A DNA stretch of 64,000 bases from Thalassotalea_E sp964620605 (GTDB taxonomy: Bacteria > Pseudomonadota > Gammaproteobacteria > Enterobacterales > Alteromonadaceae), in the NCBI GenBank assembly GCA_964620605.1, contig CAZUHQ010000007.1, positions 11,482 through 75,481 of the forward strand. The letters are read 5' to 3'. Both the position numbers and the translations under genes were made by a program. Positions within the stretch are counted from its first letter, which is position 1; each line of letters starts with the position of its first letter. Positions 35,298-42,842 of the stretch are shown here, in pieces. The notes beneath the pieces are model-generated. The model saw nothing but the letters and a program-made list of their open reading frames with translations, made no database searches and was not told the DNA's origin.

Positions 35298-36672
35298 ATT
35301 TTTCAGTGGAGTAATGCTGATCAGTAGCAGTTTTTTCACTCAGGCCAACTATCAGTTACCTGCGTACGAAAAAGTAACGCTGGAAAATGGTTTAACGGTT
35401 TATTTGATGGAGCAAAAGGAAGTGCCGTTAATCGATGTTAATATCGTGGTGCGAGCGGGTGCGATTGAAGACGATAAACACTCAGGCTTGAGTTATGTTA
35501 CCGCCAATAACTTATTATTGGGCACGGAAAAACTCGCGAAAAAAGAGCTAGATCAGACCGTTGATTTTGTCGGCGCAGAACTTTTTAGTTCCGCTAATTT
35601 GGAATTCGCCACGCTCGGTGCGTCATTTGCCAGTAAAGACAAAGAATTAATATTGCCTATTATTCGCGATCTGGTAATGGTGCCGCGCTTTGATAGTGAG
35701 GAATTCGATAAATTCAAGCAGCGCCACCTACTGAAGCTGCAACAAAATAAAGAACGGCCGAGTGCTGTGATTAACAACTACTTTAATCGTTTACTATTTG
35801 GTGAACAGGGCTATGGTGCTGTAGTGCAGGGCGATAGCCAGTCAATCAAGGCGCTGCAATTGAGCGATATCACAAGTTATTATCAAAAATGGTATCAACC
35901 GAAAAATAGTGCCGTGATCCTAGTTGGTGATTTTAATAGCCAGTTAATGAAGACCAAGATCAATGCCTTGTTTGGTGCTTGGAAAAATACCGCCATTGTA
36001 CAGCCATCTGCGGTTGCAAACACCCCAGCCCCGCAAAAATCACAGCTGCTATTAGTTAATAAGCCCGATGCCAGGCAGTCAACTTTTTTGATCGGCGGCA
36101 AGGGGATAAGCAAAGCGAATAAAGACAGAGTTGGCTTATCTGTGGTCAATACTATTTTAGGTGGTCGATTTACCTCCTGGCTCAATGATGAGCTCAGGGT
36201 CAATGCCGGATTAACTTATGGTGCTCGTAGTCGATTTAATGCTTACGGTCAGGATGGCAATTTTGTGATTTCGACCTTTACCAAAACCGCAACCACAGTC
36301 GAGGCAATAGATTTAGCATTAAAAACTTATGCCCGCCTATGGCAACAGGGGATAGATGAAGCCACTCTGGCGTCGGCAAAAGCCTATGTCAAAGGCCAAT
36401 TTCCGCCAAATTTTGAAACTTCTGCCCAGCTTGCTCGTTTATTAGCAGACATGTATGGTTATCAGTTTAATGAGGCTTATATCAATAGCTTTGAACAGCA
36501 AGTTGATTCGTTAACGGTCGAGAAAACACAAGAGCTGATTAGTCAATATTTTCCACAGCAAAATTTGCAGTTTGTCGTTATTGGTCAGGCAGATGAAATC
36601 AGAGACAATTTGAAAAAATACGGCAAAGTGTCAGAAATACAAATTTCCGCTAATGGTTTTAGTAGTAAATAG
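35281..36672 (+). CDS. M16 peptidase-like protein, non-catalytic subunit
   Basis: This 463-residue exported protein has the M16 fold but no H-x-x-E-H. The equivalent stretch reads GLSYVTANNLLLG. It retains the C-terminal Arg/Tyr pair of the family (RVNAGLTYGARSRF), which helps bind substrate for the catalytic partner. A signal peptide ends near ANY. It overlaps the upstream catalytic gene and lies 19 bp before the fused M16 gene. This is the usual inactive subunit of an M16B heterodimer. Confidence 0.9.
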   Translation: MLKIFKFFSGVMLISSSFFTQANYQLPAYEKVTLENGLTVYLMEQKEVPLIDVNIVVRAGAIEDDKHSGLSYVTANNLLLGTEKLAKKELDQTVDFVGAELFSSANLEFATLGASFASKDKELILPIIRDLVMVPRFDSEEFDKFKQRHLLKLQQNKERPSAVINNYFNRLLFGEQGYGAVVQGDSQSIKALQLSDITSYYQKWYQPKNSAVILVGDFNSQLMKTKINALFGAWKNTAIVQPSAVANTPAPQKSQLLLVNKPDARQSTFLIGGKGISKANKDRVGLSVVNTILGGRFTSWLNDELRVNAGLTYGARSRFNAYGQDGNFVISTFTKTATTVEAIDLALKTYARLWQQGIDEATLASAKAYVKGQFPPNFETSAQLARLLADMYGYQFNEAYINSFEQQVDSLTVEKTQELISQYFPQQNLQFVVIGQADEIRDNLKKYGKVSEIQISANGFSSK

Positions 36673-36691
36673 TTAAAAAGGAACGAATGAA

Positions 36692-39553
36692 ATGACATTG
36701 AAGAGGTGGTCAATTCCGTTATTACTGTCTTGCCTGGCGGCTTGTCAGCAAACCAATGTAAATAATTTGCAAGTGCAACAGCCTGAAGTCATTCAGGGAG
36801 TGAACTTTGTTGAGCAGGTGGTGGCAGAGCCCGGAAAAACCATTATTCCATATCAGAAATATGTTCTGGATAATGGCTTAACTGTGATTTTACATCAGGA
36901 TGATTCCGATCCCTTAGTGCATGTCGATGTCACTTACCACGTTGGTTCGGCGCGTGAACAAGTAGGTAAATCCGGCTTTGCCCACTTTTTTGAACACATG
37001 ATGTTTCAAGGCTCAGAACATGTTGGCGATGAGCAGCACTTTAAAATTATTACCGAAGCCGGTGGCCGGTTAAACGGTACCACCAACAGTGACCGCACCA
37101 ACTATTTTGAAACTGTACCAGCAAATCAATTGGAAAAAGTATTATGGCTGGAAGCGGATCGCATGGGTTTTTTACTCAATGCTGTTACTCAGGAAAAATT
37201 TGAAGTACAGCGCGAGACAGTGAAAAATGAGCGTGGGCAAAATTATGACAATCGCCCTTATGGCTTGTTAAGAGAGCGGGTTAGTGAGGCGCTTTATCCG
37301 GTTGGCCATCCGTATTCATGGCAGACTATCGGTTACCTTGAAGATCTGGATCGAGTTAATGTTAATGACTTAAAAGCGTTTTTTTTGCGCTGGTACGGCC
37401 CAAATAATGCGACTATTACTATCGGTGGTGATATTGATGAAGCACAGACGCTGGCATTAGTGAAAAAATACTTTGGCACTATTCCTCGCGGCCCTGAAGT
37501 GATAATGCCGGAAAAGTTACCGGTAACGCTTGATAGCGACCGTTATATCTCGATGGAAGATAATATCCATCTGCCGTTGCTTTATATGTCGTTTCCAACG
37601 GTTTATGGCCGTCATCAGGATGAAGCGGCGCTAGATGTGTTATCGAATATTTTAGGCGGCGGCAAAACATCACTCCTGTATAAAAATCTGGTAAAAAATC
37701 AGATAGCGGTACAGGCATCGGTGAACCACCCCTGTGCAGAGCTTGCTTGTAGTTTTAATTTACTCGCATTGCCGCATCCGGCATCCGGTAAATCGCTGGC
37801 GGATCTCGAGCAAATTATTCGTCAAACCTTAGTGGAATTCGAGCAACGCGGCGTGCAGGACGATGATTTAATAAAAGTAAAAGCCGAGATGGAAGCGAAG
37901 ATGATTTTTGCTTTGCAAAGTGTCTCGGGCAAAGTTAGTACGCTGGCGAGTTATCAAACCTTTACCGGTAATGCCAATTATATCGAGCAGGATGTCGCCC
38001 GCTATAATCAGGTAACCAAGGCTGATGTCATGCGGGTTTTTAATCAATATGTCAAAGGCCAGCACAGCGTGATTATGAGCGTGGTGCCAAAAGGACAACT
38101 GGCATTAGCAGCGGCGAAGGATAATTTTACGCCACCGGCTCGTAATATCAGCGCGACTGCCAGTGAAACTAGCGCGGACGATCTTAAAATGCGCAGCGCA
38201 CAGGATAACTTTGACCGCAGCGTGATGCCAAAAGCCTCTGCGAATAAAGCGGTTGATGTGCCTAAAATGTGGCGACATAGTTTAGCAAACGGTATTAGAG
38301 TGCTTGGCAGTCAAAGTATTGAAACACCGACCACTTCAATACTGCTTAAGATCCCAGCAGGCCATTATTATGAGAGCCCGGATAAGGCGGGTTTAGTGGC
38401 GCTACTGGCGGATATGCTCAATGAGTCGACCACTAAGCGTAGCGCTGAAGATATGAGTCAGGAGTTGCAAAAGCTTGGCAGCTCAGTATCGATTTCAGCA
38501 GGTGATCAATACTTAAACGTTAATATCAATGCGCTTACCAAAAACCTGACACCGACGCTGGCGTTAGTGTATGAAAAGCTAATGTCGCCAGCCTTTATCA
38601 ACAGTGAATTTACCCGCAATAAAAGCAATGCCATTCAAGGGGTGATCAACAGTAAAAAAGATGCTGAATATCTGGCATCAACGGCATTTCGTCAGTTACT
38701 ACACAGGGATAACATCGCCGCACTGCCGGGTGGTGGCACTGAGTCCAGCTTAAGCAACATTAGTCTTGCTGATGTCAAAGCGTTTTACACCCAGCAGGTA
38801 AAGCCATTTAACAGTCAGCTGATTGTTGTTTCAGATTTGCCTGAACAAAGAATAATTAAGGCGATTAGTACTTTTGAAAAGTGGCAAGGCAAAGGGCAGG
38901 AGTTACAATTATCTCTACCTTTGCCTGAGACTAAAGCTGGGGTGATTTATTTAGTTAATAAAGATCAGGCCGCGCAATCGGCGATCCGCATCGGTAAGCG
39001 TTCAATGCCTCGAGACACTTATGGTGAGTTTTACCAGTCAAACCTGATGAACTTTGTCCTTGGTGGTGCGTTTAACAGCCGGATTAATTTAAATTTGCGC
39101 GAAGACAAAGGTTATACCTATGGTGCCGGCTCTTATTTTCGTGGTAATAAATTCTTTGGTAGTTATAGTGCCGGGGCAGGAGTTAGAGCGGATGTCACCG
39201 ATAAATCTTTGGTCGAGCTGGTTAAAGAAATTAAAAACTATGCTACACAGGGTATTACTGAGGAAGAGCTGGCGTTTATGCGCAGTGCGATCAATCAAAA
39301 TGATGCGTTAAAATATGAAACGCCACGCGCTAAATTAGGTTTTCTTGCCCAGATTCTTGAATACGATTTAACGCCGGATTTTGTTAACAAGCGCAACGAG
39401 ATAGTTAACACTATCAGCCAGCAGAAAATTAATGACTTGGCGAAAAAGCACTTAGATCTCGAGCAGATGTTTATTGTCGTCGTTGGGGATGCGAAAACCT
39501 TGAAACCTCAATTGCAGGCATTAGGTTATGCTGTAGTTGATTATGAAATTTAG
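36692..39553 (+). CDS. Fused two-unit M16 peptidase lipoprotein
   Basis: This 953-residue protein has a lipoprotein signal (LLSCLAAC, Cys near residue 18). The N-terminal M16 unit carries a full zinc motif (HFFEHMMFQG) and the C-terminal unit lacks it but retains LREDKGYTYGAGSYF. The single chain thus repeats the active/inactive arrangement of the two preceding genes. It is membrane-anchored and probably periplasm- or surface-facing. The three genes are likely one operon, ended by a strong hairpin at 39568. Confidence 0.92.
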   Translation: MTLKRWSIPLLLSCLAACQQTNVNNLQVQQPEVIQGVNFVEQVVAEPGKTIIPYQKYVLDNGLTVILHQDDSDPLVHVDVTYHVGSAREQVGKSGFAHFFEHMMFQGSEHVGDEQHFKIITEAGGRLNGTTNSDRTNYFETVPANQLEKVLWLEADRMGFLLNAVTQEKFEVQRETVKNERGQNYDNRPYGLLRERVSEALYPVGHPYSWQTIGYLEDLDRVNVNDLKAFFLRWYGPNNATITIGGDIDEAQTLALVKKYFGTIPRGPEVIMPEKLPVTLDSDRYISMEDNIHLPLLYMSFPTVYGRHQDEAALDVLSNILGGGKTSLLYKNLVKNQIAVQASVNHPCAELACSFNLLALPHPASGKSLADLEQIIRQTLVEFEQRGVQDDDLIKVKAEMEAKMIFALQSVSGKVSTLASYQTFTGNANYIEQDVARYNQVTKADVMRVFNQYVKGQHSVIMSVVPKGQLALAAAKDNFTPPARNISATASETSADDLKMRSAQDNFDRSVMPKASANKAVDVPKMWRHSLANGIRVLGSQSIETPTTSILLKIPAGHYYESPDKAGLVALLADMLNESTTKRSAEDMSQELQKLGSSVSISAGDQYLNVNINALTKNLTPTLALVYEKLMSPAFINSEFTRNKSNAIQGVINSKKDAEYLASTAFRQLLHRDNIAALPGGGTESSLSNISLADVKAFYTQQVKPFNSQLIVVSDLPEQRIIKAISTFEKWQGKGQELQLSLPLPETKAGVIYLVNKDQAAQSAIRIGKRSMPRDTYGEFYQSNLMNFVLGGAFNSRINLNLREDKGYTYGAGSYFRGNKFFGSYSAGAGVRADVTDKSLVELVKEIKNYATQGITEEELAFMRSAINQNDALKYETPRAKLGFLAQILEYDLTPDFVNKRNEIVNTISQQKINDLAKKHLDLEQMFIVVVGDAKTLKPQLQALGYAVVDYEI

Positions 39554-39567
39554 CGTTTAATTCATAG

Positions 39568-39593
39568 CAAGGCGGTGGTTGATAGCCGCCTTG
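39568..39593 (+). terminator. Terminator of the M16 operon
   Basis: CAAGGCGG/CCGCCTTG pair around a ten-base loop, followed by TTAT. A second inverted repeat comes directly after it. Confidence 0.75.
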
Positions 39594-39595
39594 TT

Positions 39596-39631
39596 ATACC
39601 AAGTTGATTAAATCATTAGTCAACTTGGTAT
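39596..39631. repeat. Short inverted repeat (ATACCAAGTTGA type) between convergent genes
   Basis: ATACCAAGTTGA and TCAACTTGGTAT are perfect 12-bp arms around 12 bp and overlap the stop of the receiver gene. The arm sequence recurs at 25526 and 42571. Here it can serve as a bidirectional terminator. Confidence 0.75.
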
Positions 39632-40020
39632 TAGACATTCGACCACGGCATATTAAATTCTATTTCTTTTCTAAGCTGGCTATAGTTGATAGGTTTGGTG
39701 AGATAACCTTTACCACCCAGCGCTTTAGCCTTAGCGATATCTTGGTTATCGTGAGAACCCGACATAAAGACAATAGGAATATCGGCTCTGCTGGCAGATT
39801 TTTTAATGCGCTGACAACAGGAAAAACCGTCCATTTTCGGCATCTTGATATCGAGTAAAATCATGCTAGGTTTGATGTGGGTTAGCAATTTTAAGGCATC
39901 GATGCCGTTTTTCGCTATATGTATTTGATGGCCTAAATCTGTGATCATTTGCGAAACAATACGAATGTTAATGATGCTATCGTCAACTATCAATATGCTT
40001 GACTGTAATTCTTCGTCCAT
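39631..40020 (-). CDS. Single-domain response regulator (receiver only)
   Basis: This 129-residue CheY-like receiver has its acidic pocket in ILIVDDSIINIRI, the phospho-acceptor Asp in MILLDIKMPKMDGF and the conserved Lys in GYLTKPINY. There is no output domain, so it must act through protein contact. No histidine kinase gene is adjacent. The stop codon lies inside a dispersed inverted repeat. Confidence 0.92.
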   Translation of the reverse strand: MDEELQSSILIVDDSIINIRIVSQMITDLGHQIHIAKNGIDALKLLTHIKPSMILLDIKMPKMDGFSCCQRIKKSASRADIPIVFMSGSHDNQDIAKAKALGGKGYLTKPINYSQLRKEIEFNMPWSNV

Positions 40021-40127
40021 GGCATTACTTTCTATTTAAGCCGCTAAAAAATAAATCAGAGAAACTATCACTAAGCTTGTAAAGCCAAGGCCTGGCTAGC
40101 TTTGCTAAGCCTTTCAATATAATCGTT

Positions 40128-40583
40128 TTATTTTTCGTTTGCTGATGGTTGTTCCAAAAGCACGGGGCCTGGGCCTAATTCGGCCAGTTTATCTTCACTG
40201 TTATAGAGTGGGCATTTTTTCATTGATAAACAGCCGCAACCGATGCAGCCAGACAAGTAGTCTTTTAACCGGTTAAGGTATTGAATACGGTTATTGAGAT
40301 CCTGCTGCCAGTTTTGTGCAAGCTGCTCCCAATCGTTATGATCCGCTGTTTTATTATTTGGCAAGCTGGCAAATGAACGTTTAATTTCAGCCAGACTAAT
40401 GCCCATTTTTTGTGCCGCCTTAATAATGGAGACCCGGCGCAGCACTTCTTTTTTATAGCGCCTTTGGTTGCCCTGATTGCGCCAGCTGCGGATTAATTGT
40501 TTGCGCTCATAAAAATGCAAAGCCGACACTGTTACCCCACAACGCTTTGCCACTTGTCCGACGGTTAAATTTGCTTCTTCCAT
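40128..40583 (-). CDS. soxR: Redox-sensitive activator SoxR
   Basis: This 151-residue MerR-family regulator has an N-terminal winged helix (LTVGQVAKRCGVTVSALHFYE), a dimerisation helix and the [2Fe-2S] ligand set C-x2-C-x-C-x5-C in CIGCGCLSMKKC, which is diagnostic for SoxR. The start is ATG 40583, with GGAG ten bases upstream, rather than the longer frame from 40610. A SoxR-box-like palindrome lies in the divergent region, and the facing operon (33-residue ORF plus a VOC protein) is the apparent target. No soxS is present, as is usual outside enterics. Confidence 0.95.
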   Translation of the reverse strand: MEEANLTVGQVAKRCGVTVSALHFYERKQLIRSWRNQGNQRRYKKEVLRRVSIIKAAQKMGISLAEIKRSFASLPNNKTADHNDWEQLAQNWQQDLNNRIQYLNRLKDYLSGCIGCGCLSMKKCPLYNSEDKLAELGPGPVLLEQPSANEK

Positions 40584-40627
40584 ATTATGCTCCGAAAGCT
40601 TTTTTATCACTTTATGAAAAAAAACAC

Positions 40628-40658
40628 TTTACTTCAACTTAAGTTGAGGTTTTACAGT
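40628..40658 (+). promoter_or_regulatory. SoxR box with 19-bp-spaced promoter
   Basis: A near-perfect dyad ACTTCAACTT/AAGTTGAGGT (40631-40650) resembles the E. coli soxS operator. It sits between TTTACT (40628) and TACAGT (40653), which are 19 bp apart. This is the over-long spacing SoxR-type activators need. It points toward the 33-residue ORF and the VOC gene. Confidence 0.7.
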
Positions 40659-40690
40659 GGCGCTCGTTATTGACAAAAAGGAGCCATACC

Positions 40691-40792
40691 ATGCAGTTAA
40701 TCAAGCAACAGTTAAAGAAAAACCAAGCGTTATCGTCGCAGCTCGTATATCGAACAGTAAAACTGTTTAATGCGACTATGGCAGTAAAATAA
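40691..40792 (+). CDS. 33-residue ORF in the SoxR target operon
   Basis: ATG 40691 follows a strong AAGGAG with suitable spacing. The peptide is basic (MQLIKQQLKKNQALSSQLVYR...) and ends in MAVK, with no membrane segment or cysteine. It lies between the SoxR box and the VOC gene (26 bp before it). It may be a small protein or a leader peptide. I do not recognise it, and coding status rests on the ribosome site and position only. Confidence 0.45.
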   Translation: MQLIKQQLKKNQALSSQLVYRTVKLFNATMAVK

Positions 40793-40818
40793 AAGGCAGG
40801 TAAATAAGGGAAAGTAAT

Positions 40819-41238
40819 ATGATCAGAATAGAGCACCTTAATCTAGTCGTGGCTAATTTGGAGCGGGCGTTAGCTTTTTACCAGGCGGCATTTCCCCATT
40901 GGAGAATTCGCCAGCAGGGAGAGGGTTTATGGTCGGGGAAAATGAGAAATTGGCTGCATTTTGGCGACGATTATCAATACATTACTTTTAATGATAATGG
41001 CATTGGTAGTAATCGAGAGTTGGCAGGGCATCAAGTAGGGTTAGCGCATTTTGCTTTTGTTGTTACCAATCTCGAACAAGTGATTAGTCGTTTGCAAAAT
41101 GCTGGCTATCATATTGCTAAAGTCGGTGCGGATGAGCCGTATCGTCGCAATGTCTATTTTCTCGATAATGATGGTTTCGAAGTGGAATTTGTTGAATATC
41201 TTAGTGACTTACCTGAGCAACGCAATCTATCGAGTTAA
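40819..41238 (+). CDS. VOC (glyoxalase/dioxygenase fold) family protein
   Basis: This 139-residue protein has the paired beta-alpha-beta-beta-beta units of vicinal-oxygen-chelate proteins: IEHLNLVVANLERALAFYQAAF at the start and VGLAHFAFVVTNLEQVISRL plus NVYFLDNDGFEVEFVEY in the second half. His and Glu residues at the expected metal positions (H6, H76-region, E near 130) are present. Such genes are frequent SoxR targets and may handle redox-cycling compounds or antibiotics. The substrate is unknown. Confidence 0.85.
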   Translation: MIRIEHLNLVVANLERALAFYQAAFPHWRIRQQGEGLWSGKMRNWLHFGDDYQYITFNDNGIGSNRELAGHQVGLAHFAFVVTNLEQVISRLQNAGYHIAKVGADEPYRRNVYFLDNDGFEVEFVEYLSDLPEQRNLSS

Positions 41239-41565
41239 GCCCTTATCGAGTATCGTAAACCATAATACAGATAGGCTATGTTCCCGATAACTGTTGCTAG
41301 GTAAACAAACAAGACGCGCAAGTCCATCCATGGATGCTCAACACCAGCATCCCTGCTGGTGTTGCTTGTTTTTATCACCATAGCAACATCCTTATTTATC
41401 AATAGATTAGCGTAACAACCACAATTAAAAGGAACATAGCCAACAGATAAAGTTCTTTAAAAAACTCGCTAAGCTGCCTTGGTTTCATTTAAACTATTAG
41501 ATAGTCGGCATTTATAACGGATTGACTGATGCTGGCATTATATGTGTTGAACTATCTAAGGCTTA
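41239..41565. other. 327-bp gap holding the complete MITE-like element
   Basis: About half is the inverted-repeat element at 41274-41442. The rest is the likely promoter region of the HDOD gene, in which I see no further feature. Confidence 0.6.
41274..41442 (-). repeat. Dispersed MITE-like element, complete copy
   Basis: Perfect 11-bp terminal inverted repeats GGCTATGTTCC and GGAACATAGCC bound this 168-169-bp element. The 7-mer ACAGATA stands directly outside on both sides (41267-41273 and 41443-41449), which looks like a target-site duplication. Inside is a perfect 11-bp hairpin CAACACCAGCA/TGCTGGTGTTG. It has no ORF. Copies at 15433 and 62350 are in the opposite orientation and lack one or both ends. 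Confidence 0.88.
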
Positions 41566-42495
41566 GTGTTTGTGGCTAAAAATCAGCTCCCAGTAGAGCA
41601 AATAAATACTGATTTTTATGATGCTATGTTTGGCAGTGTCCATACTTGCGACAGTATGAGCCTTATCGAGCGCACTACTTTTAGTCATCTGGTACAAAAA
41701 CTAAGAGAGCCACAAGAATTAAGTGATCGTATGCCTTTGCTGCCGGAAATGCTGATCAAGTTATTAGATGCGGTCAAAGATCCCCACAGCGATATCTTTA
41801 CTTATCTTGCCATTATTGAACGAGATCCAACATTTGCCGCGAAAGTGTTGGAAGTGGCTAATACTGCAAGATATAACCATAATAATACCGAAGTGGTTCA
41901 TTTACGCAAAGCGGCGTCATTTTTAGGTACCGCCGGGTTAATGAAAATCGCCAGTACCTTGTTGCTGGCGGAAGTTATCCCGTGTGAGCCGATATTTTAC
42001 AAGCTTTATGGTCGGCTAATCTGGACGCATTCAGTGCAGTGTGCCACTTTATGTGAACTCTTGGCCAAGCAGGAAGGTGATAGCGAGGCGGATGCCTATT
42101 TTATCGGTTTAATCCATGACTTGGGGCGAATTATCGTTTTTAACTGCTTAACAGAAGTGAGCGGTAAAACATTTCGCTCACTGATGCCATCGAGCCGGGA
42201 ATTTAAAGTTTTGATGACAGATTTGTCATTAGAGATCAGTTATCTGTGCGCGCAAGGATGGCAATTACCAGCGATATATATCGAGGCATTAGAACAACAA
42301 AAACAGCAGGCGGTAAGTCCATTAGCCAAGCTGTTGCTGCGTGCCAATCGTTTAAGTGAATATTACTTATTGTGGTTGAAACAGGAAGTCAGCAACCAAG
42401 ACTACCAGGAATTGCAACAGCAATTGGCGATCAACGAGCAAGTCTTTGAGCAGTTTAATGAGCTTGCGCCAGAAATCGCCGCCACTATCAGTTAA
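41566..42495 (+). CDS. HDOD-domain signalling protein
   Basis: This 309-residue cytoplasmic protein has an HDOD domain (about residues 45-245). It contains the ERDPTFAAKVLEVANTARYN segment typical of the family and an HD-like motif GLIHDLGRIIVF, where only part of the metal-binding His/Asp set remains. HDOD proteins act in c-di-GMP and stress signalling by protein contact. It starts at GTG 41566 (or GTG 41572) with AAGG upstream. It is the intact relative of the broken gene at 27006. Confidence 0.87.
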   Translation: MFVAKNQLPVEQINTDFYDAMFGSVHTCDSMSLIERTTFSHLVQKLREPQELSDRMPLLPEMLIKLLDAVKDPHSDIFTYLAIIERDPTFAAKVLEVANTARYNHNNTEVVHLRKAASFLGTAGLMKIASTLLLAEVIPCEPIFYKLYGRLIWTHSVQCATLCELLAKQEGDSEADAYFIGLIHDLGRIIVFNCLTEVSGKTFRSLMPSSREFKVLMTDLSLEISYLCAQGWQLPAIYIEALEQQKQQAVSPLAKLLLRANRLSEYYLLWLKQEVSNQDYQELQQQLAINEQVFEQFNELAPEIAATIS

Positions 42496-42586
42496 CGTTA
42501 ATCCATATTTCCTAGTGTTTGAACTAGTTTTGATTTAGTAAGCAATCTATAGAATATCTATTTTAACTTATACCCAGTTGACTAAT

Positions 42587-42634
42587 GATTTAATAAGTCG
42601 CGTAGGTCGTCACTCGCGTAGCGAGGCATGACAA
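42587..42634 (+). repeat. 48-bp hairpin repeat, copy 1
   Basis: It matches 46459-46506 at about 38 of 48 positions, with the shared core CGTAGGTCGTC and TAGCGAG. The sequence can form an imperfect hairpin. Confidence 0.65.
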
Positions 42635-42757
42635 TAAACCGTTAAGCCACCATGGACATCTGTTAGTTCATCCAATGGCAATTCTGCCGATTAACTTTTT
42701 GTATAAATTTTTAACAGCTTGTTACTTGAATGTTTCTTTTGTGTTCAATATACTTGC

Positions 42758-42787
42758 TTTAGATATACTGTATACAATATATCTAAA
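42758..42787. promoter_or_regulatory. 30-bp operator-like palindrome upstream of the TonB receptor
   Basis: TTTAGATATA and TATATCTAAA are perfect arms around a centre that contains TGTATACA. Fourteen of fifteen base pairs are symmetric. The TTGTATACAA-like core resembles operators of GntR/FCD-type regulators. It lies about 55 bp before the receptor ATG. Confidence 0.6.
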
Positions 42788-42842
42788 TAGAATGAATAAT
42801 AACAAATTTATCAAATAAGTTAGTAGCTAACAGGGGATAATA

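Larger units (their letters stand above)
42496..42842. other. 347-bp gap upstream of the Oar-like receptor
   Basis: It carries a single ATACCAAGTTGA-type arm (42571-42594), one copy of a 48-bp hairpin repeat (42587-42634) and a 30-bp near-perfect palindrome (42758-42787) about 55 bp before the receptor start. Confidence 0.65.
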
